A stretch of 64,000 bases of DNA. Source: Lantana camara (taxonomy: Eukaryota; Streptophyta; Magnoliopsida; Lamiales; Verbenaceae). Of the stretch, positions 12,413 to 24,300 are shown in pieces. A program made the position numbers and the translations under genes. Each line of letters begins with the position of its first letter. The first letter of the stretch is position 1. The stretch spans positions 52,047,001 to 52,111,000 of the forward strand of contig CM074856.1 in the NCBI GenBank assembly GCA_037501455.1, written 5' to 3'. The notes under the pieces were generated by a model that was given only the letters and a program-made list of their open reading frames with translations, did not search any database and was not told the DNA's origin.

Positions 12413-14181
12413 TAAGAATTCTACTGTGATTTATAAGTGAGATTCTACACAAACATATATGATTATACACATTTTATACATATGGATGCGGAATTAGTAT
12501 TTCTTTTTTCTTTTTGTTCAAAAATGCAAATTAAATTATTACATGATTCTGTTCCAATTTGCGAATTGATGAGCCATCACATTCACACAACAATAAAAAG
12601 AAGTATATACACACGCATGTATTGAATTTCAATATTAATAATCCGAAATAATTGGCCATCTTTGCAAGACGCTTGACGGATTAGCGATAGCTAAACACTT
12701 GTACCGTACCCCATCTAGAACAACTTAATTTCCAAACAGAAGCTAATAATAAATCGGATTAGTTACCACAAAATCAATATTTGTGTATTTTATTCTCGTC
12801 CGATGACCCTTTTAATTAGGTATGAAACTATGAATTATGACACATGTACAATGGATGAGTCTATAAAACAGTGATCATGAAACTTTTCTGGGCATGTGCT
12901 CCCTACGTAGTACGGACACAGTCATTTTTTTTTGTCGTATAGTGTCGCATATGTGTTGAATACGAATACGATTCCGACACGATAAAAAATGTCTAAAAAT
13001 TTATTTAAAAAAATGGACATGCTTGGAGCATGGCACTGACACGTGAGGATATGAGAAATTGAAAAAAAAGACATTTTTTTTATATTTTTCTTAAATTTTG
13101 AATTGAAAGATGTATTATGTTAATTTAAATTTAAATTTATTTTTATTTTAAACTTTTTTCGTAATATCATGATATACAAATTTTATGTATTAATATTCTT
13201 TACGATGATTTTAAATGTTGAATTGGACATAATGTATTCTATTTAAATTTGTAATATTAAATATTCTTATGAATATTTTAATTTAAATAAATTAATAAAT
13301 ATAAAATATATTTATTAATATATAATATATCTGTGCTCGAGCCATATCGTATCTTAAATTTTGAAAAAAATTATATCGTCATTTCCGTACATCATTGTTT
13401 GTTCTTGAAAAGTAAAAGTTGACGGCAAACTAATTTTAATGAAAATAATTGTATATTTCAAGTAAATGAAACGCAGATTCACACCAGGTTTAAAGGGTCA
13501 AAATGATTAAATGGTCAATTTTGAGAATAAAACATAAATACAATATATATATTGGGGGTCAAGATGGTTAGGTGGTCAATTTTAAGAATAAAATTCAACC
13601 TTCGTTATAATGTAGATACAATATATTAAAGAATATAATAATTTTCAAGAGAGTGGACTTATAATATGAATAATGAGGTGACATATTATTAGATTATTGC
13701 ATAGTTGCATGTCATCTAACGTAATAATAGAAGCATATAATTATTTGTGTACCCCATGGAGAAAATGTAAAACGAGGGATCCTATAATTGATCCTAAATA
13801 TTATAAACAAGAGCCAAAGTGCTCTTCTTCTAAAACATTAAATAAAACCCAACCTTATTCCCTTCGGAGAAACAAAAATGATGTTACCAGTTAATTCTCC
13901 ACCAAGAATTGAGGATTGCCACCGGATATGATTATAAGTAAATTGTTTTTAAGTTATATAACTAACTTATTGTTTACTTAAACATGTAAAAAAAAATTGT
14001 TTAATTTGTTAATATGTCCATATTGTTTATTTTGTTCTTTTTCAATCATTGTGTAAATGATTAATTTTTAACATTGCCCTTGTACATCAAGAAGGAGGGC
14101 GGATTGTTAATAGAAAAAGGTGAAACTGTAGGGAAAATCTCTAAACCGTAACAAATATGTTGAAATCATCGAGAACACACA
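12413..14181. other. Intergenic DNA
   Basis: AT-rich, no recognisable gene. The short frames at 12437-12625 and 13697-13894 have no domain and no supporting context. Confidence 0.5.
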
Positions 14182-15047
14182 AGCGGAAGCAGGGGCGACT
14201 CCAGAATTGTGGGATAGTGGGGTCAAAACAATTGTAGTACTAATATAAAAGATATTATTAAAAAATAAAATATTTTATTTAAAATATTTATTTTCAAATT
14301 ATTTTAAAATTTTAACTACTAATAAAAAATATATATATTATTAAAAAATAAAATATTTAATTTAAAGAATTTATTTTATAATTATTCTCTATGATATTTT
14401 ATTCCATATTTAAGGTGATGTTTGCAGACTTTACTCCATAATTAGAAGTTAAAACAAAAGTGAAAGTTGTAAAAGCAAGAGTGTTTGGAACATAAAAGCA
14501 AGAGTGTTTGGAACAAAAAAATGATAACCATAAAAATAATAAGTGAAAACAAAAGTAGATAATCACTTTTAACTTTTAACTTTTATGAAGTTACTAATTT
14601 ACTCTAAAATATTCTAAAACATTTATGGGTATTATAATATGATTTAAGTATTATATTAATATAAAAATTATTATAATTTTGTATAAGATTATTTGTAATT
14701 AATCAAACATAGAATTATTCTATAGGTACCTTTATTTAAAAATTTATAAAAATTAAGAAGAGAGAAATTTTAATTACAGATTTTTTAGTTATGAGACTTT
14801 TTAAAATTACCATGAGAAGAGAAAAAAAAAATAAAGAATAAAAAAAGAAAAGATGTAGTGAACATACAAATATTTGTATGTAAAAGGTTAATTTAAGAAT
14901 ATTAGTGTTTTAATCAGGATATTATTGTCAAAATAGAACTTTAAATCTGACCAAAAAAAAATAGAACTTTAAATAAATTCAAAGAAAACCGTATAATTTA
15001 TAAGCACATATTTCTGCTTAATTTAAACAAAAATTGGTTTTCCAAAT

Positions 15048-15903
15048 TGATGAGGCATAAAATCACGCTCGCATCAGAGCGGTCCACGTGTCGCCATTCA
15101 CTGACCTAGAACTCGGACGCTCAATTCCATGGGTTCGCAGGCCGACCTAGCCCATTCCCTTGTTGACTAATACAGCCCTCGGCCCACGGTTCAAGCAGGA
15201 AGCTCAGGGTGTCAGGTCTGACGCTCGCACCACGGTCCTCAGAGCCACACTTCCTAGGGAGGCACCCACACGAGGGTGCCCGCTTCTGACGTTCGTATAT
15301 TTGACGCTCAAGGGTCATCTGCCGTGGGAGACCCATTCGTGCGCCCTTCGAGCGTCACCAGCTCTCGGGTATGATCTTCTCCCTTGTAGGGCACCCCTAC
15401 TCCTGCAAGACGGACCTTGAGCCTTCCCAACGCACGGCCCTCGCCAACAACCTCTGACACCATGGCAGTGTGCACCTTGTACCTGACATGCCGCCTACTT
15501 TTCGGAGCCATCATTCTCATGCCATCACAGGCCGCCATGTGTTAGGGCAACACAGGTTTGGGACCACACAGTCAAAATACCCAAATCACCCTTACCCCTA
15601 ACATATAAATAGGAGAGAACCCCTGCGATCTCTCCCAGGTCATCTTCTTCCACAAGAAACCCTGCACTTTTCCTGGGCTATTCTACTGCATTTTTTTGGC
15701 ATCTTCATCTTCCTCAAAGCTCCCTGCATTTCACCATGTCTTGTTGCATTCCCATTGCATAAACTGGTGTTATCCTAGCTGGAAGAACCCACGCTCATTG
15801 GAAACCCAAATCCTGAGGCTCATACGCCTGTGATGGTCTTCCCTTCCTAAACAAAATCTTAAAGTGTTGGTTGCATCTTAAGAATCCAATTCCTGCACCA
15901 TCA
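15048..15903 (+). mobile_element. Solo LTR nested in the hAT-like element
   Basis: An 856-bp block bounded by TGATG at the left and CATCA at the right, with a perfect 5-bp direct repeat, caaat, at 15043-15047 and 15904-15908. It is clearly more GC-rich than its surroundings. A TATA box, tataaata, is at 15604-15611, followed by a pyrimidine-rich stretch, giving plus orientation. These are the marks of an LTR left after recombination between the two LTRs of a retrotransposon. The open frames within (15121-15538, both strands) are LTR sequence, not genes. The family cannot be told from the LTR alone. Confidence 0.82.
15604..15611 (+). promoter_or_regulatory. TATA box of the solo LTR
   Basis: tataaata in the GC-rich solo LTR, about 560 bases from its left end. 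Motif and context only. Confidence 0.5.
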
Positions 15904-18186
15904 CAAATATTCCAAAACCGTTAGAAATAATCACTTTTCTAGTTTTAAATTTAAGAGGGTCAATACAATTTTTTTCATTTTTATATGGGGTCAAAAAAAC
16001 TATTCTTAAAATAAAATATATAAAAATATATAAAAAAATATATAATTACTTAAGTAATTTTTTTATCAGTGGGGTCAATTGACCCCACTTTGACCCCACT
16101 TTTCACCACATGGCGTCGCCCTTGAGCGGAAGCGTACCTTGATCCATAACAATCCATAGTTGACTAGCAATCCAAGGTTGCGATCTTCTAAGCCTTGATA
16201 GACCGTCAATTCTATTCTCTCTGCGATAGGGCAGAAAAGAAGACCAGGAAAACGTGTCTGATTTAGGGCCACAACCCTAATATAACCAAAAGTAGGACAC
16301 CTTAATTATGGGTCCATCAATCATAATTAAGTTTTCACGGGTTTCTATACATAAAAGACCCATACTTCAACAAATATTTCTATAAGCCCATATAATGAAA
16401 TAAATCTTAAGTAGATCACTCAATTGGGCTCATATTATGAGATAGCCTACGTACAATTTATTAAATATGTGAGACCACTAAATAGAAAATCCAACATAAA
16501 CAAGACAAAAAGTAGGGACAAAATAATTATACAATTTAACAACTCAAAAAATAAATTTGATCACTATATCATGACCAAACGTCCAAACTCAACAATAATC
16601 TTGGGTCTTAGGGCTACACCAAGGCTTAAACCCTTGTGAAGTAAACCCTAATCCGTTCTTTTCTCTTAAAGTAACCTAAGTATAATTTACGGACTTTGAG
16701 CATCAAAATGTTAATGTTGCGATTATCCTCAATCTAGTTCGTAGCCCTTGTCGATCATTCTAGTCCAAAGGCAAATCCCTCAAAATTCATGTTCATGCTC
16801 CTTGCTCGATCAACTGCTTTCAAACATGGTTTATGCTCGGAAGTAAGTATCATACCCTAATCCAATTTTCAGATGGGATGAAATAGTAACATCAACTACA
16901 GTCTTAATAAAATATAAAAATTATTTTCTAAGTTATACATGTATCATTTTTAATAGTTTTCCTCTAAAATTTTCCCCGATTCTGTGTTATAAAAACTCAG
17001 TATATATCAATGGACGTCATCAAGAATTTCACATACCCACCCTCATAAGTCATAATTAATAAACAAACTTTAGTTACTGAATTCATATATATATATATAT
17101 ATATAAAATAAGTCATAAATCTAAATTCTACTTATAATGCATCAGCATAAAATGAATCCCACTACTCCCATTTACATATAAATAAGCAAATTAAGAGGGA
17201 AAAAAAACCCATCAAATTATCAAATAATGTACCATAATTGTTTAACGTTACGATACTTTAAATAAAAATTTCGTGTTCAAATATCAGGAAACACAATTAT
17301 AATTAGTGAGGTGAACTCTATTTTAATATTTTTAGTTGTTCGATTCGATCCAATTCATTTTCGCATTCGAATATCTACAAATACAATTATTATTGGTATG
17401 AATAATTTTACTTTTAGTGATCCAACCCGATTTTGGTTTGTATAAATGTTCTAGAATTTCAAAAAGAAAATTAAAGAGACTATTTCTTACAACTACGTTT
17501 GAGGCGTGCGGATAAGTCATGAGTGAACAAGGCCAACTAAGCTCTATATAATTCATCCATCTTTGTCAGATTTTCTACTATTCCTTTTAATTAATTAATT
17601 ATTAAAAGAAATCCTATTTGATTTTTCTATTTATCAGACCTTAACGAAATAAAATATTAAGTCCAGTCATCCTCGCTGCCAAATATTTTGTAATAATTGT
17701 AATTTTGTCGCACTATTAATCAACTACCTTTGAACTTTGAAGTTCGACCAACCAACGTAACTGAGAGTGATTTGTAATAATTAACTAAAATATATTATCA
17801 TTTTGTATTTTATTAACCACAACTATTTGTTTGGGGCTCAATAGAATCATATCTGGTGTACACAGAGAATAACTATATAAAAGTTTAGTTTTCCTTCCAA
17901 TTTCACGAGGGAAAGCCCAGAGAAACACTATTATAATTATAATTATATATATATTTACATAAAATCGATCAATACAACTGTAAAATTATGAGCAAGACTC
18001 CCTCTCATATTTAGTCAATTGAAAAATCAGAAGTATACTTACATATAATAATACATATCCCACTTATCAAACTGTATCGCTATAGCAACGTACGTGGCAT
18101 CAAGCCATCAACAATATTAGTGCAACAAAATGATCGGACCGTCAACTGCATTCTTAGACGACCTTACAGCCTCTCAATTTCATTGA

Positions 18187-18196
<10 letters not shown>

Positions 18197-18238
<42 letters not shown>
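18197..18238. repeat. (AT)n microsatellite
   Basis: Uninterrupted AT dinucleotide run of about 42 bases following a short CA run. Confidence 0.9.
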
Positions 18239-18241
<3 letters not shown>

Positions 18242-19580
18242 TTTACGGTTCAATTTCCTTTTTTTCTTTTTTTTAGTCTCTCTCATTCATAGGAAAAGAC
18301 GTCAAAAGTAATTAATTTTCTTCTATTTTCTTAACATTTTTCTCTTCATTCTAAAATTTCAAATCAATCAAAAAAATAAAAGCAAATAAAATTGTATTTG
18401 TTTTATGATTTAAAAAAAAAATTAGAAATTATTTTTTGTTTAATTTAAACAAAAATGAAATAGAAATTAGAAATATATAAGAAAGTACTGTTTGTAGCTT
18501 CTAATTTATTTTCATTTCAAATTAAAATCTATTTAGTATAACAAAAGTGGCTTTAATTTTTTCCAAATATTCAATTAATATTTTTTTCTCCCAAACGTTA
18601 CTTATATTACTCTAAATTTTTACAAATTTATATTCTACTTTTATTTCTCCAATTCTTTTTTAACCATCCCCTTAGTTTAATAAATTCTATCCCAACAGTT
18701 AATTTTAATTCCGGAGCAAGTCTTTAGTGGATAATCTGAGAGGTCAAAATCAAATGAAACCAATCGAAGAATATTTCTATGTTTTTATTTTTTTAATTTC
18801 AATTCCTAACCCCACAACTTGGGTGAAAATGAATGCTATAATTTATCCACCAACACATTGAAAAATAGCCCAAGGTTGATTAAGAGTGAGAGTCCCATTG
18901 TTGTATTTTATATCTTTTTTGATTCATGTTTCACTGCGGGTACAAGAGGAATCGAATTACTAACATGTACAAGTTCTTTCTATTAATGACAATTGTTTAT
19001 TTTGAATACGAGACATTTGATTAAATTAACATTGTATTGAACTATTAAAGTTCGAGGCGAATCGAACCACATAAATATAAAACTTCCATATTAATTGTCA
19101 CTACGCATTTATAAACTCAAATACGAGAATCGTATTTATGTTAGCATTGCACTGAACAATTAGCATTCCCCATTTACTTATTTGTAATCATAAGTAAATT
19201 TATTAACAAAATTGTAAAAGTATTTCCATTTCTTTACTTGTGCACCAAAATCCATAGCTTTATGGATTGCTAGTTTAAGTTTTAAGCTTTGTATATAAGT
19301 TTGAAGGTTTCCAATCCCTAAATTACACAACACAGCAGGATAGTTTAATTTGTACTTAAATTGAAGGATTTATACTTTATAGTAATAGGTTCGTTGCACT
19401 TATGTAGAGAATTTTCAAAACTGATAACTACTGTTGTACAAAATCAACTTTTTACAATTACTGCCAGCAAAATTAAAGTGAAAATAATTATTCCAAAACG
19501 TTCTTTATTACACACTAGTAAATTCCCTACATTCAATGGTTGGCAAATAAAATAATAATAATTATTTAAATCTATATTAA

Positions 19581-19746
19581 ATTAAATTATTTATATTAAT
19601 ATTTATTTAATAATTATCTTTTGTATAATTATAAATTTATGATAAATAAATGAAATAAACATAATTAAATTATTTATATTAATATTTATTTAATAATTAT
19701 CTTTTGTATAGTTATAAATTTATAACAAATAAATGAAATAAACATA
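19581..19746. repeat. 83-bp tandem duplication
   Basis: Two adjacent AT-rich copies, 19581-19663 and 19664-19746, both starting attaaattatttatattaat and differing at only a few bases. Recent local duplication; no function suggested. Confidence 0.85.
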
Positions 19747-20682
19747 ATAAAATAATATCAGATTAGTATGAATTAAAAAAAAAGATTAGTATGAATTAAA
19801 ATAGAAGTTAAGATATGAGAAAAATTGGAGTGAGGTGAAAAAAAAAAAAGAGTTAAAAGAGATAAATTATAAAAAAAAAAACATTATGGAAATGATAAAA
19901 AAAACAAATAAATAAGAAAATAATTTTAGACTGAAAAGAAAATAGTTAATGAAATGCACATATGTTTTTTAAAATATCAATTTATTGTATATTAAAAAAA
20001 TAATCATATTATTGTATATTTATTAGATCATATCCGCATCAATATTTATATTCGAGCATCATATATTAAATATACTATTAAAACGATTGACAAGTCCAAT
20101 TAATTTTTTTATTAAAAAGAATCAAGGTTGATTTTTAATTATCCCCGACAAAATTTTAATTTATAACTTACTAATTTTCAAGTTTAGGAGCTTCCCAATT
20201 CCCATTTAAGCCGCGTGCTGGTCTTAACTCTTAAATGTTAAATCAGATCAACCAGAGATGATTGGGATTGCACCAACCAAACAGACCTTTCAGTCAAATC
20301 AAAATGGTCCCAGCACTCCATTTATCTTCTCCTACTTTCGAATGGAATTGGAAGAGAATCCTAAAATCTGAGCACTTTTCTTCTCAAATATAGTAATATA
20401 TCATTTATTCATCCGAGTCGAGTGAATCATAAGAACACAAAATTTTTAATTAATTTAAATTGTTGATTTATATTTATATAATAATTAAATGGTCTAAAGC
20501 TGAACACTACGATTAACCAATTAATTAATGTAATTAAATGTGAATTTATGACAACACCAGGCACCCTCACAGAGTCACTGTTATCTGTATTCGGGGGTGG
20601 AGGCTTTACCTTTCTCGATTTTCATCTCATTTTCTTGAAAACGAACCACCACCCAAACTTTCTCTCTCCGTCTCTCTCTGCT

Positions 20683-20694
20683 ATGGCGGCCTGA
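20683..20694 (+). promoter_or_regulatory. Minimal upstream ORF in the 5' leader of the DENN gene
   Basis: ATG GCG GCC TGA, three sense codons, in the pyrimidine-rich leader upstream of a splice donor at 20809 (aaag|gtaagt). An acceptor at 21290 (gattgcag) leads to the exon carrying the true start at 21370. It could lower translation if it lies within the transcript; the transcription start is not known. Confidence 0.35.
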
Positions 20695-21369
20695 AAATCT
20701 CTCTCTCTCTCTTCTAAGTGCAAAGCTATATGTATATATACATTCAACAGTTGTGTTGGACTGTTCTCCACATCAACTATCCTCCCTTGATTGTCATTTA
20801 GTTTAAAGGTAAGTTCTTGGCCTTCTTTTTAAGGAAAAACATTAAATATTTTTGTGATTACCCCTTTTTGTATTTTTCTTTTTGAACTTGCTTGATTCTT
20901 GCTTTACTTCATCTGGCTGTATATTTCTGTTTACTTCTGAATTTTATGTCGGTTTTCCCGTTTTCTGTTTTGGGGTCAGTTTTAGTTGTGTCCTTACTTC
21001 TTTTTTTCATACTATGAAGGTGGTTGCTTTAAGCTGAATCTTGTGAAATCGGCCGATTATTTTGTTAATTCACTTTCCCGAGGTGAAAAGTTGTGATCTT
21101 TTCCTGAAGCAAGTAAGTTGCTTCACAAAGTTGTGAAGTTATTTCCTTCATTTGAACGCTAATTTGTTTAATTATATAAAATCAGGTGGTCAATTGTGAA
21201 AAATACCTAGGATAAGCTCACACAGAGAAATTGCTTTAAAGGGCTGCTGTAAAATTTTCTAAGTGTAATTTCTGATGCTTTAGATTGCAGGACTGAACAA
21301 TCAGTGTTCTTGGGCTAAATTATAACCAGGCCCCAAGATTTGTGCTAATTACAATAACTCCCTTGTTAG

Positions 21370-24300
21370 ATGGAGAAAGGCGACGAGTCTGGAAGTCCTA
21401 GTTGGAGTGCATCATCGTTCATCCAAACAACTGAAGATGTTGCTAGAGCTGTTGCTGCTGCTGTTCATTCAACTCGGCCTTCAGTTGTGTACTCATCAAA
21501 AGATGAAAGTGGGAACCATCTCCGAAGACTCCAAGATCGTGTTTCGAGGTTACTAAAGGGCTTTTCGAGTTCTCCGGAGGTGAAAAGTGGACCCTATAAT
21601 CCCGAAATACTAACCAGTCTGAAACGACAGTGGGCCGACTTTCAATTGCAGTCTCTGGTAGGCTAAAATTTTCACCATTGTGTTTATGTATGGGTTCTTA
21701 TTATTTGTTGTGGGATGAATAGGAATGTGTGGGAATTGATCGGATGAAGTTTACTAAGTTAATTTCCTTAAAGGTTAATTACATCGGCAGCTGCCGTAAC
21801 TAAATGAAATTACGCAAGCTTCTGCTCTCAGTTTCAAATTGGTGATAGAAATTTAATCAAAACTGGATAAGGTATTGATAAACTTGGAAACAAGTTATAA
21901 AGGAATACTCACTTTACAGAATAGAAGATGACATATTTGTGTAACTGGCTGTACATAGTTGCCTGGGATGCGCTGTAATTATTACCATTTCTTTTTAAAA
22001 AGTTGTAATATTCTGCCTTACTTCATAACTGCAAACCACTTATTCTGCTGCTGTTTTGTTTCGGATATCGTTATTGGTCTAAATCTTTATGTTTTCGCTG
22101 TATTTTATATGGAAGTTAGTTTCCTTGAGGTTTTCGTGTATCATTATACTAATCAAGTTTGCAGGATCACAGAGTTTGGAAGGAGCCAACAAAGCTCTTT
22201 GAAAGCATGGTAGTTGTGGGACTTCCTCCTAATTCTGATATTCAAGCACTCGAAAAATTGTATTCTGCTAAAAAGCTTGATGGTTCAGGAAGATTTCGTG
22301 CTACCCTTAATAGTCAGCAGTCTCGTGTCGAACCTTCTCTTGAGCCTCAGGTGCTCTGTCTTTTTTCTTTTTTTCCAATTCTTTTTTGGTCGCCATCATT
22401 TTTGCTCAAGATTTAATAAAAATGGCAAATAATTTTGTGTTTTCTAATCTTTGCAGGTCTTGTTTGTTTACCCACCAGAAAAACAGCTGCCACTCCAATA
22501 CAAGGACCTTCTTTCATTCTGCTTTCCTTCAGGAATAGAGGTGCGTCCACGTGGCCCCTTTTTTCCCCTAACTTGTAATAAAAGTTTATGTTGCATTTAA
22601 CGTTTATTGCACTGTTTTTCTTTCTTCCTTTCTTTATGCATCTGATCTCTTCTTTCATTTTCTTGGTGTGGTTGATTTTCTAGGACTTTTAGAAAATAAT
22701 TTTATTTTTCCCCAATTCTTAAGAGGTCTTGTATATCTAATGGATTTACTTGGATCTCATCTTTATGTTGAGCTTCTAAATTTAATTCCTGATAACAGGT
22801 TAATGCTGTTGAAAGAACTCCATCGATGAGTGCATTGAATGAGATACTCCTGGGACAGGTAATTGAAGGGTTTGACTTGAGTATATGCTAAAGCAAGAAA
22901 AGGGGTTTTAAATGAAATGGTTAAAAGTTTTGTTGAAATTTTTGCCTTTACCTTGCTGACTCTCCTTTTCATATTTATGTTGTGCTATATATGCAGGAGC
23001 ATATCAAACAGAATGATCTGTCCTTTGTTTTCCGGCTTCAGGTCCTCTCTCTCTCACTCACACACATTCACTCACTCACACATGCACACACATACACGCA
23101 TTCACTCACTCACACATGCGCACGCATTTGGGAATTTATTTTTATTTTTATTTTTTACTTTCCATATCCAGGTTGCTGATGATTCAACTATTTATGGCTG
23201 CTGCGTATTGGTTGAAGAAATCATACATAAGCCATCCGAATTAGTTTCCATTATTTCAGATGGTCAGCCTCTTTCCTTGACTCAAAACCGCCATATTTTG
23301 ACCACACGACGTTGTTATTGCATTCTTTCCAGACTGCCATTTTTTGAGCTGCATTTTGGCGTATTGAATAGGTCTGTAATTACCTCTTTCTTTAAATGTG
23401 AAAGAAAGCTACTGTTCTTCTCTCCAATCTACGGATGTTTTTCAATCTTTAACATAAACAGGTTTGTTTAAAAAATCTTTTGTGTTTCGCTCCACCATTT
23501 GCAGTATCTTCATAGAAGAAAGGTTCGAACGTCTAACAAAGCAGATAAGTAACTTCGATATGGAGTCACCTTTTGGCTGTGATGTTGTCGAAATTCTGGA
23601 TGAAAAAGCTGCTCATTCATCAGTGGAGGATGGAATAGTTGAAGCTTCTCAATCAAGCACAAGTGATTCTATCTCTGGAAGAGTGACGGACGATGTGTAT
23701 GAAAATGACAATTTTACCCCCAAACAGTCGATGGAGAAACGCTTTCCTAATGCTGTTTTGCCATTGCTACGCTATCAGCAAAGTGAAAGCCCTGAATCTT
23801 CCTTCAGGTGGATTATTCTCTATTCTTTTGCTCTACGCTGCTTATTTTCCTGAAAATATAGCCAAAATGAATTTATTATCTGCTAGTGCAGTTTTCAGGA
23901 CTCTCCAAGTGAAGATAGGCATTTCAGAAGTGATGCTGACGAGGCGGAAACAGAAGAGGCATCGTCTTCGGGCCAATATATATTCACTGAACATAGAGAT
24001 ATACTTGAGTGGGCAAAGGTTGTAAGTTATTTAAATTGGTTATCACATTAACAGTTATCTGATTACATTATTAATATTCGGTTTGTTTGGGAAATATGGC
24101 AAAGAAAATAAACTACACTCCATACTAATGTTGGGTTTGTGTACTTGGAAAAAATGAGTGTTATGTGACTTATGTCCTCATATTTACTTAAATCATTTAG
24201 AAAAAAACAATATTTAACATGTTTATCAAGCGCAAAATATTATTTGCATTACATGAATATTTAATTATTTGATATCCTATTTTTTGTTTATTTTTCAATC

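Larger units (their letters stand above)
14190..16124. mobile_element. Non-autonomous hAT-like element
   Basis: About 1.9 kb flanked by a perfect 8-bp direct repeat, agcggaag, at 14182-14189 and 16125-16132. Terminal inverted repeats begin CAGGGGCGACTCC on the left and (complement) CAAGGGCGACGCC on the right, and both run into a gtggggtca motif. An 8-bp duplication and CA(G/A)GGGCGAC ends fit the hAT superfamily. No transposase is visible. A solo LTR (15048-15903) sits inside, so the original element was roughly 1.1 kb. A 23-bp tandem duplication (aaaagcaagagtgtttggaac type) lies at 14471-14516. Confidence 0.8.
16133..20600. other. AT-rich intergenic DNA
   Basis: No gene recognised over about 4.5 kb. 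It holds a (TA)n run at 17085-17104, an (AT)n run at 18197-18238, and an 83-bp tandem duplication at 19581-19746. Short open frames (16075-16272, 17332-17556, 19361-19555) show no domain. The last few hundred bases are presumably the promoter of the DENN-domain gene. Confidence 0.5.

Noticed and set aside
15160..15420. Open frames on both strands in the GC-rich block
   Set aside because: The block is a solo LTR defined by TGATG/CATCA ends and a 5-bp duplication; long frames there follow from higher GC content.
23042..23130. CRISPR-like or minisatellite array
   Set aside because: Simple CA/CTCA repeat in an intron without unique spacers; a eukaryotic context also rules out CRISPR.
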